From the NCBI GenBank assembly GCA_944470555.2, contig OX104134.1, positions 114,012,701-114,076,700 on the forward strand: a stretch of DNA of 64,000 bases, read 5' to 3'. Below the pieces are notes generated by a model that worked only from the letters and a program-made list of their open reading frames with translations, made no database searches and was not told the DNA's origin. Made by a program: the position numbers and the translations under genes. Numbering within the stretch: the stretch's first letter is position 1; every line of letters starts with the position of its first letter. Below are positions 23,921 to 33,300 of the stretch, one piece after another. Source of the DNA: Heterobilharzia americana (taxonomy: Eukaryota; Platyhelminthes; Trematoda; Strigeidida; Schistosomatidae).

Positions 23921-24756
23921 ACGTTTCCCGCCTGGTTAGCCTCGAAGGTGCAAGGTCGAGTGCACTTTTTGGCATTGGCACCATAACGTTTATGGTACCA
24001 GCACAACCTGGGTTGGGATTGTCGCGATTTGGAACGCCTGCTACCGGTACGGGGGCAGATCTGTTGCGCGAGCGAGATGTGCGACAGCTGGAAGGACTAC
24101 CAGACCGCATTTCTTTCCTGATGCTGCGCAACTCCTCATACAATTTCGAGATGTGAGCTATAACATCGAAACTTGTTGGCTCACTAGCCGAGGGAGGATA
24201 TGTTTTTGGACGAATCCGTGGCAGTAGACAGTGTACCTGAGATGTTAGTGTTGGGTTCCGTAGCGTCCGCAGCTCTGTCAGCCGCTTCCGCCAGCTCTAT
24301 TAAGGGACACTTATGGAAGGGTGCGAGGATCCCTTGAACCGATTGTGGTAACCTCTGTAACCACAGTTGCTTGAGAAATGCTTCATCAATGTTGAAGTCA
24401 GCAACCAGCTGCTTCATCTGACGAGGCAGTTGAGTCGGCTTACGACCACCAAGATGCACATCCCTGAAAAGTTCTTGCACTTTCTGCTGGCCAGTAAGTG
24501 TGACGCGTTTGATGAGGGCGGTTTTGAGGCGATCGTAGAGATTCGGTGCTGGGTCATCTAGCACGTCTAAGACCTCTTTGATCACATTATCCGGTAAGCT
24601 GACGATGACCAAGTTGGACTTAGTTTCTTGTGATTGAATGTGTCTCAAGGCAAACTGAGCTTCCATACGGGAGAACCATGCAGATGGTCTGTGGGCCCAG
24701 AAGGTGGGAAGCTGGAGGGTTGCTGCCATCTGAGCGGTAGAGTCGTTATCAGACAT
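23895..24756 (-). pseudogene. gag: Element B gag
   Basis: ATG at 24756, minus strand. The 190-codon main frame reads LQLPTFWAHRPSAWFSRMEA, PDNVIKEVLDVL and HLGGRKPTQLPRQMKQLV, the capsid-like region of CsRn1-clade Gypsy gag. In the adjacent frame near 23.95-24.0 kb is CWYHKRYGANAKKCTRPC, a C-x2-H-x9-C-x3-C knuckle. This CHCC form is the hallmark of the CsRn1 clade, unlike the usual CCHC. The frame change between gag and the knuckle may be decay or ribosomal frameshifting. Confidence 0.75.
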
Positions 24757-24920
24757 TGATAAAGGAATTAACGAGGCACGATGATGATGCTAAAAAATTA
24801 CAATGCAAAAATAACCAGTGAGGAGTGCAATAATAAACGCAAGACCGTGCCAAAAACAAAAATAGGTCAGATAAAGAAATGCAAGAAGAAAAACAAAGGT
24901 ACTGGGCAAAGTAAGAAGTG

Positions 24921-24936
24921 ATACTCGGGCTCACCA
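24921..24936 (-). promoter_or_regulatory. Primer-binding site of element B (tRNA-Trp-like)
   Basis: The minus strand reads TGGTGAGCCCGAGTAT, three bases from the 5' LTR end. It resembles TGGTGACCCCGACGTG, the tRNA-Trp 3'-end complement used by CsRn1-clade elements, with several mismatches. Confidence 0.6.
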
Positions 24937-24939
24937 ATT

Positions 24940-25886
24940 TGTAGGGATACGCATTACAATTCCGTAACGTTGGATCAGTCCTACTTAACTTGATGTGCTC
25001 AAGTACCTGCTTAACCAGTACCTTACCTAACGTGTAAGTACTGATAACAAAACACAAATCAAAAGAACTGATGCGGAATATATTCGAAGGAGCGATGTGT
25101 TTAATTAATGTAATAATAATGAATGGGGAAAGTTTAATCAACTTATCTGGCTTGTAGGGCTGAACTAGGGACCCGGAGTACGTGCGCGCCAACCAGCACA
25201 ATGGAGCGCGAAATGGTGTCCAAGCCTGCTCCGATGTATGCTTGTTAAAACAAAACCTAGAACACCCTAGGTATCTGGAGGCAAGCTAGAGGTTTATTTA
25301 GCTAACTTAGTAAAGAAAATAAGGTTGGCACATCTTCTTTCAAACCACTAAGTTCAATACGACTTTGGATACTCCGGGAACCCGAAGGTTCGACCTGACC
25401 AAGTTTTCTGTTGCGTCGGTGGTTCTTGTAACTGTGCATTAACAGGCACATCGGCAGGAACTTCGATAATTGGGCATTCCAACCCGGTTGTCATGGCGTT
25501 AAGCCTTCGGTAATCACCGGTTGGACGCCAGTCGTTGCCATGTGCAATGATGATGCCCAAGGACTGCTTGACGGTTTGATAATGCCCAGTTCCAGCATGT
25601 GGTCGAATTCGCTTTTCGCCGTTTTGAGCTTATCGGGGGCTAGATAGCATGCTTTGGATGCCACAGGTGGACCTGTGGCTGTGATGTGATGCATAACATT
25701 GTCGGTTATGCACGGGAGAGTGTGCTTTGGTTGTTGCAACTCTGGATACTTCTCCAACACCGCCTGATGAGACGCATCGCCTGATTGTTTTGTTCTAACG
25801 AGGGCTAAACTCGGAGGTGTATCTAGTTAATTTAATTTGTTTATTTTAGCCTTGGTTGTATTTTGGTGCCAGGAAGGTGCAGTACA
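24940..25886 (-). repeat. 5' LTR of Gypsy element B, interrupted
   Basis: LTR sequence occupies 24940-25301 and 25827-25886. The intact 3' LTR (20003-20428) shows that 25302-25826 is extra. The outer end at 25886 is followed by the AGTG target duplication. Confidence 0.8.
25302..25826 (-). mobile_element. Pol-derived insertion C inside the 5' LTR of element B
   Basis: About 525 bp of Gypsy pol sequence from an A-like element. The minus strand reads LEKYPELQQPKHTLPC...DYRRLNA (protease-RT junction and RT start), fused directly to a pol C-terminal tail (QQKTWSGRTFGFPE). RNase H and integrase are absent. No LTR ends are visible. The borders share a short TAG. 25494-25790 is identical to 18724-19020 in element A, while its flanks are diverged homologues. 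Confidence 0.75.
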
Positions 25887-25890
25887 AGTG

Positions 25891-26128
25891 CATAAGGATC
25901 ACTTGATTTAGGCCGACACATATGTGCTGTAACATGTCTGTTCAGTTCCCGCGGCAGTGAACGTATGACGGCAAGAAATCGAGAATGAGGATCTGAGACA
26001 CCCTGTTTCTGGCAATCTGCCTAGGCATACAGAAACCATGTTTCTGCATTGTCTAGCCAACATGGCACTAGTTGGATCGTGTTCGTAGTCGGTTTAATAC
26101 GAATAAGCTTGGGAGTGTGGTCGGACAT
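25891..26128 (-). pseudogene. gag: Element A gag, 5' part
   Basis: Minus strand from ATG at 26128. Reads CWLDNAETWFLYA, then a TAG stop, then SDPHSRFLAVIRSLPRELNR, the typical N-terminal gag core of this clade. It ends where element B's LTR and target duplication begin; the continuation is at 19400-20002. Confidence 0.75.
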
Positions 26129-26240
26129 GAGAAAGTGTAGTAAATGGATAGATAAATGTTACCGAGATGAAAACAGTATACAAATATAAAATGGAACAGA
26201 CTCGTCAATTCAATATTTGCTATTGGTCGGGATATGTGGT

Positions 26241-26256
26241 CATGTCGGGATCACCA
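26241..26256 (-). promoter_or_regulatory. Primer-binding site of element A (tRNA-Trp-like)
   Basis: The minus strand reads TGGTGATCCCGACATG, two mismatches from TGGTGACCCCGACGTG, the complement of the tRNA-Trp 3' end. It lies just inside the 5' LTR. Confidence 0.65.
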
Positions 26257-26259
26257 ATT

Positions 26260-26601
26260 TAGGAATCGTCCTGATACGAACTTGACAGACACAGAGGCTA
26301 ATCACTAATTACTCGAACTTGTCATATACCCACGAATACGAGACCAAGGAAGAACACGATAGCGTAGTCGGATGAAATAGTATATTTGGGTGGTTGTGTC
26401 AAAATACCGGTACGTTCCAACTAACTGGCTGGAGGGTCAAACACGAGCAGTGCAACGTAACACGACAGCGTGCCAAATGGCGAGGATGCTTGACCGGGTG
26501 CCCTCAGCTTAGCGAGTCCAGTTAAACTATCAAGGTCAGCATCAATGTCGAAAGTCGTCAAACCCTAGGCTATTGATTTTGGGGAAGTGTGTGGCGCTAC
26601 A
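26260..26601 (-). repeat. 5' LTR of Gypsy element A
   Basis: 342 bp. On the minus strand it begins TGTAGCGCC. It matches the 3' LTR at 15805-16146 almost perfectly over 325 bp; the last ~20 bp next to the PBS differ at about seven positions. Confidence 0.85.
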
Positions 26602-28585
26602 ATTATAAAAAATTTATGAAATATACATAGTATTTTCGTGTCGTGTCGTCAGGAATGTCATAACTCTTGGCTGAATTATGTTCTCCGCTAATTCATTTTG
26701 ATGCATAAGCTCTCCCGTATCTGAAACCAACCTTAGAATTTCATGCACGCCCTATGATGAAGTAATTAGTCGTTTGGAGTGAAAAACAGTAATTCATCTG
26801 TGGTTTTCGCATTGACGAGTCCTAAGTTCAAAATCTTGAAATCTGAATCCGAACAGGAACGGTCACATCGATCATCTCTGTTTGAACCACCGGCTACAAC
26901 TTTTTCAGACGACGCTAACTAGGAGCTTTAACACAGCTGCATATGTTCGAGTGGAGAGCCTTGACTAGCATTATATCCTTGCTCAGTACTCCCTTTGCCG
27001 TTAGACAATACCACAATACTTTTTTAACGGAGTCAAAAGTTTCTTTTATATCGGGAAACACGGTATAGTGCCATCAAATATTGCTGTGTTCTGGAGCCTA
27101 TCAAAGAGTCTTGTGATAAGTGTACACATGTCCTAGTTTAGAACCCACCGTTTTTCTAGAGTTTTTCGTTCTTGAGCTACACCAAGGCATCATATTAATA
27201 AGGACCTCATGATCTTAGGTACGATGTTGGCCAAGATTATTCTTCTTTGAGTGAGAAAAGAGGATATACTTCAACAAAGAGACTCGTTCCCGTCATTAGA
27301 AAAAGACTTTTATCCTCTCGTTTAAACTGGAAAGACTGATAAAATGGCCTGATTTGACAGAACAACCTGTGAGCCGAAACACTAGCTATTAAGTAACTTT
27401 GTGCTCCATTCCTTGAAAACTTGTGGCATTGAACCGTCACATCCTACTTTCCGCATTTTTTCAGGCCTTTCTAACCTTGAGGAGACCCAAAGGACCAATA
27501 TCTACGTTCGATTCAGGTTTAGGCTGAATGCCGGTCAACTGAAACTTCACTGTAGGCCAGTTCAACTGTTCTTCGAAGTGTTTCACCCAATCCTGTGGCA
27601 GTTTGTTGTGACAATTAGATGAAGCTCATCCCTTATGGCAATGGTCTTACGAATCATTGTCTTTTCGTCATTTTACCGAATAGTGATACCTTTTTCATGT
27701 CTTTCGATTTCACCACCCGCTACTACTTGAGGTTATGGAGAAAATGTTTAGTCAGTTCGCGTTTAAACTGCTTGGCTTTTAATTGTCGACAAAAACTACT
27801 GCAATGAGTCTTCTAGGATCAATCTTTTCCTTTAAGGTTGCTTGAATTTTTTGATTTTGTCAGTCTTTAGTCTTAAGGCTACCAATCATCTTTTCAATGT
27901 TTCTACAGCAGACACAACATTATGAGGACTTCACTGGTATAAGAATAGTTTAGGGGGTCAGATAAATGCCTAGCTGCATCCTCTCTCAGTATATACTTCA
28001 CGCTTATATCTTTCAGTAGGAGATACGAAAGATTATCTACTTCTTGCTTACAGTGCCTATTAAGATGAAAACAAACGTCCTCATATCAATGCAATGTTTC
28101 GAGTTCAGGCAAGTGATAAAACGAGAGTGATATTCCTTCACTAACCCTCTCCAATAATGAACTATACCAATGATGATCTACCTGTGTTTAACCTTGACTT
28201 GATATTGAAGAAATTCAAGTTAGGTAACCTATCAGTGTCCAGCATGTCGTTTGATATATTTCAATAGCAAAATCGACACCAACTGCATCTTTCACATCTA
28301 CACATCAATATATACATGTATGTGGGAAGAGAGATGAATGAAAAACTTCATGACTTAATCAACCAACACAGGGAACAAGTAACAAAGCAAATCAATGTAT
28401 AAAATTGATTGGTAAACACCATTATGAAGTTACGACTTAATAGTAGTGCAGGAATATGATTGCAGCTCAAAGTGGTAGGAAGTTTTGGTAAAAGGAGCTT
28501 CTGATTTCCATTTCATTCATGAGTTTCCTTATTGCTACAGCTTTACTTACTATTTTATTCATTCATCTTAATGTCTTTCATATTA
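26602..28585. other. Decayed repeats, no gene recognised
   Basis: Right flank of element A. A weak minus-strand RTE-like (family F) remnant is visible at about 26.93-27.06 kb (VLWYCLTAKGVLSK). 27.1-28.6 kb holds short frames without recognised homology. Missing 3' exons of TIMELESS could lie here, but none could be identified. Confidence 0.35.
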
Positions 28586-29018
28586 TTGAATTTACTTGGT
28601 TGCAGCTAGCAGAGGAATGCGGGATGTATGTTTGATCCTATTTGCGACTCCAGGCATACGCATAGGAGACCACATGCGACACAGGTCGAACTGTTCGATC
28701 CAGCATAACAACAGAGAACTACAAGTATTATTATCATTTGTCCATAGAGTTTCCGCTGGAACAATGCTTCAGTAGCACGTCTCCATTGCACTCTGTTCTC
28801 CGCAACCCTTTTAACCTGGCTACACCACTGCTCACAAGCTTTCATTTCTTCCTACTCCAAGTCATCCTCAGAAGCCCAACTCGTCGTTTCCCATGCGGGT
28901 TCCACTCGCGGGCCTGACCTGGGGCGTGATATCCCCAAATGTTCTTCTAAGTTTGTGTCCAATCCATCTCCACTTTCCCCTGTATACTTGTTGGGTGGTG
29001 GGTTCTTGGTTGGTTCGT

Positions 29019-29321
<303 letters not shown>

Positions 29322-29529
29322 GTTTCCTTCTGGCTTATTCTTATTATTCTGACTATCTGATCTTCAGTGTCAGTATCGAGTGAGCATAGGCAACAGCTGT
29401 TCATGTGATTCATGAATATCTATAGTTTGTTGGAAATGCTTCTCGTGACGCACCAAGTCTCTCAACCATCACATAGAGTACTGACTTAACACAATTGGTG
29501 TTGTTAATCCGGATCTTGTTCACGCTTTA

Positions 29530-29595
29530 TGCTGAGTTCAGTTCAGTTCGGTGCAGTGCAGTGCAATGCAGTGCAGTTCAGTTTCAGTGCAGTAG
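29530..29595. repeat. Short GTGCA/GTTCA pentanucleotide array
   Basis: Imperfect tandem AGTTC/AGTGC units inside the minus-strand family-R copy, at a site where other copies hold only one or two units. Confidence 0.6.
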
Positions 29596-30062
29596 GTCTC
29601 CACACTGATTCAGGTTATGAAGGAAGGCCAGTCTTGCTGTCTTTACTATCCTGGCTAACTTTGACGTCCTCATCTGCGCCTGTGCCGCCACCTGTAGTTG
29701 AAACGATGCTGCCTAGGTGGTAGTGAACGAGAAACTTCCTTTAGATCTCTCTCGTTCATGGTGATTGGTGATTGTTGTTGTTGGTTGGGTATCTTCCTCC
29801 TATGCAAGCGTGAGTTCGTCATTCAGCCTCAGGACAACAATAGTGCACAATATAAAACATGGAAGCTGGAGATGCAGAAGAAAATGCTAACCAACTTCTA
29901 AGTAAATTATTGCATACGAGTAAGACTACGAAAACAGATAGGAATTTCAAATTACCTCAATCAGAAACGGTTGTCGAAAGTCAATAAAAAAAGAAGGTAA
30001 CTACTACCATAGTTTGGAAAATCACGAAAATTATTTCAGGATACATTGATCCCTAAACTTAC

Positions 30063-30300
30063 TTTAAGTTGGAACCTGCAAAAACATCATTGGTGCAATT
30101 TTCTTCAGAATTCTCGTGGATTTGAGATCTAGTCTCCATAGAAAATGGATCCGATTCAACAAACTGTGGAACAATGCTATGATTAGCGCTCAAATCTAGA
30201 TCAGTATAATGCACTGAACCGCCTTCTTCAAGCTCAGTATCTCTATCTGAGCTTTGTGGACTGTACTGTTCTTGTTGTGATAAGTTCAGAGATTCCTCTT
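30063..30300 (-). CDS. TIMELESS: TIMELESS exon: acidic, Ser/Gln-rich C-terminal segment
   Basis: Minus-strand open segment reading EESLNLSQQEQYSPQSSDRD, then an acidic stretch (TELEEGG) and SANHSIVPQFVES. It ends at a strong donor AAA|GTAAGT. It joins the preceding exon in frame only across the small intron 30301-30329. Low-complexity acidic sequence is usual in the TIMELESS C-terminal third; there is no direct residue match to the family. Confidence 0.55.
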
Positions 30301-33300
30301 CTTCCGATGATGAAGAAACCTTTTCGTACGGTTATTTTTTTTCCTACGCTTGAGCGAGACGTCCAAATCAACACCAGACATTTCTTTGAGTTTTTTTCTG
30401 CGATAAGTTTTTTTAAGTTCACTTTTATCAGCAACCAGACCAAGTTCGAGAATCTTGGCAACCACCATACGTCTTGGACGAATTGGTGGAATATGATCTT
30501 TAAACTCTTGACTTTCTGTTAGACCTCTTGTTCCAAACGCTGAAGAGCTACATCGTGGTCTACCTTTATTTCATTCATGATCTCCGTAAGTATATCTTTT
30601 CAAAAAATAAGAAAATAGTGAATACATATGAGAAATTCATTTGTTCGGTTGTGTGCCGCAACATTAGTAACTTATGTTAGTGAAAAACCCTAACAAGAAT
30701 TTTAAATATGAAAGCACGAAAATTAAAGGATTGATAATAATGGATTTAAAAACAGTCATTGGTCAAAAGGACTTGCCTTTTGAATCTTTGTGCAACTCGA
30801 CTATAGCTTTTAATCGAGCTATTTCTTCTTCAGTCCACTCAGATTGATGTACGTCGTTGGCTCGACGTTGAGAACGTTTTTTGAAAGGATTTGCAGGTCG
30901 AACTCTGAAAACAAAAAATAAAAACAACATGTACATATGTTAATTTCCACTTCGTACAATTCTATCTACGGAAATACTTACTGTCAAGTGTAAGTTTTAC
31001 AATAATCACAAGTATTTAGATCTGATCTTATACCGATGCTAAGGCATATGAACAGACACAGAATTGTGTACTACCGGAAGCATGAGGGCGGTCGACACTT
31101 CTCGGTTGCTGACACCGTGGAAAGCTATTCCTTATTAAGGTAACTGAAAGGAAAAAAGATTTATGTGACCACACGGTCTACGGGACATCTGCTTGAGGCC
31201 TGTCACACACGACCTTTTCTTGGATGTTGTTTTGAGGTTTGGTTGTTCTAACAGCGAATAGACAGAACCCATACCTCAGTTAGTGGAAGGGGTGCGCTAT
31301 TTTACTGGGCGATCTGTTGTGAACCCATTCACTCCTATTGAGAGGGCAGAGTCAGCGTGGCACTGCCGGTCATCTAAGTTAAACACCTTAATGCTGTCGC
31401 ACCCCGTCTAGCTAGCGGCAGTACAACTTCACCTTCAGACCTCCATCATAGTGTAGCAATTTACACTACAACGGTAACTGCTTTTCGTTTTTCCACTCAC
31501 TATCCAACAGACCTTTCTAGGTATGGTAGAAGCTGAAGAGAACAAGCATTCCAGCAGTATAGCTCGTTGGGTCATTGTGATATGTAATCCCAACTTCCTC
31601 ATCAAGGTAGCAGCTATCGACCGACACTCAACTGTATTTTATCGATATAAACTCATCGAAGTAATTTCTCAATCAAATTTGTATCCTCAAAGTTTTTTAA
31701 TGATGAGTGACAGAATTGTAAGCGAAATAGAAACTTCCTCTACACAAGTTTGTGGCAAAACAGTATATCACCAATAGGCATTTTATGCGAGTGAACTTCA
31801 GAGATTAAGTGACTAAGTAATATAGTCAGTTGACACACTGTGATAGTCGGTTTTTATGAAGCTTCGATTAAAGCAAAGCAGTTAAGTTATGAGTATATGG
31901 TTCTAACGGTTACGGAGGAATTTACTTGAACCCACTCCTAGTACATATACACACACGTTCATCTATCAACTAACCGACAGAAAGATATCAACAGCAAAGG
32001 TCTTGATGTTACTGTTTAACGGTCCACATTTCTACACCTACCATCAGTAGATAAAAGTTAAATGGTTTTAATGATCAACGTAGTTGCATGCCTTGTAAAA
32101 AGTGCCTCAACGAACAACGAAGTACGACAAGAATCACGATAAATATGACGCAGGAATGCATCTGCAGCACGGCAATAATATAGGCAGTTCACTAACGTTG
32201 TCCAGCTAATCGTTTCAGTTATTTCGTGGACATTTCCCTGCACCACCCAGAGGTTCCATGAAATGATACCATGCTTTAGTCTGTTCATTCACTTATTTTC
32301 AAGGCTAACCTCAATTCAGGTGACACAGCTTGTTAGGGTAGACAGTGGCTGGAATGGCGTAACAATATACCCGGCCATCTAAGTAGATGAAAGTCTAGTC
32401 ATAGTCTCACCAATCGACTCATCGCTTTCACTTGAAATCCTGTACCGAATGAAGGAACGAAACGAACTCAACAACCTTGCGCATATTCGTACAGTAATGA
32501 CCCATACCTGTCGTGCGACAGCTAATGATATCTGGCTAACCTAACCTCAGAGACGTACTCGAACCCGTGACCGAATGGTTGGAAGGATACTGTCACAGCT
32601 CCAGGATGTACCGGATACCTACATTGTTAGTATGGTGTTTTCATCATATTCAGGAGACAGTATGGAGACAACGCTGGTCAAATACCTGATATCTTCTTAT
32701 ATTCTTATTTCGTTTACCCAAAATAAAACGGCAATTGACCTAGTTGTTCAGTCAATTTTAAATTTCTTCTTCAGTTTTAGTCATTGTGCAAACAAATAAC
32801 ATATATATGTTGAAATGTGAACGCAACAAAATATTGTTTAAACTACATTAAACTAATCTGCTGTAAAACGTAAAAAAAGGAGAGAGTTAACTGACGTGAT
32901 TTCTTTCAGTTGTTTAGCAGATACTATCAAGCCTAATGTTATCAATCTGGCAATAATTTGTCTGCGAGTTTTACTGGGGTCTGAGAAATACTTGACAATC
33001 AAGTCAGCTAGATCGTTACCTAAAATAATAAAAGTAAAACAAAAGCAATTTACATCTTTTTGATACAGAAATATAGTGTAATGTGAAGTGTGCTCAAATC
33101 AACAACAAAATATCAAATTTTAGGCGGGTCGCATACATCTTTTGATAAACGATAAGTAATATGTGTAATTTTTTGAAGACAAAACAACCCACTAGGTGTA
33201 GAAACCATAGATAGTAGCACAATATGGCTAAGATAATCAATACAAATTACATTTCACAGGTGCTTACATCAACTTCCGAGAGAAACGCATAGTTGGACTA

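Larger units (their letters stand above)
20003..25886 (-). mobile_element. Gypsy (CsRn1/Boudicca-like) LTR retrotransposon B, nested in A
   Basis: Minus-strand element with LTRs of about 425 bp (TG...CA), flanked by a 4-bp AGTG direct repeat at 19999-20002 and 25887-25890. PBS at 24921-24936, gag from 24756, pol from 23920 to about 20.86 kb, and a purine-rich tract GGGAGGGGGATAACC at 20429-20443. It splits gag of element A. Its own 5' LTR is split by piece C. Gag and RT/IN domains are better preserved than in A, but an in-frame stop and frameshifts are present in pol. Confidence 0.85.
15805..26601 (-). mobile_element. Gypsy (CsRn1/Boudicca-like) LTR retrotransposon A, split by nested insertion
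   Basis: Minus-strand element. 5' LTR 26260-26601, PBS 26241-26256, gag start at 26128, pol 19.4 to 16.6 kb, polypurine tract at 16147-16165, 3' LTR 15805-16146. Element B (20003-25886) is inserted within gag. Without B the element is about 4.9 kb. The two LTRs are nearly identical over 325 bp, yet gag and pol contain stops and lost catalytic residues. No convincing target duplication was seen at its outer ends. Confidence 0.8.
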
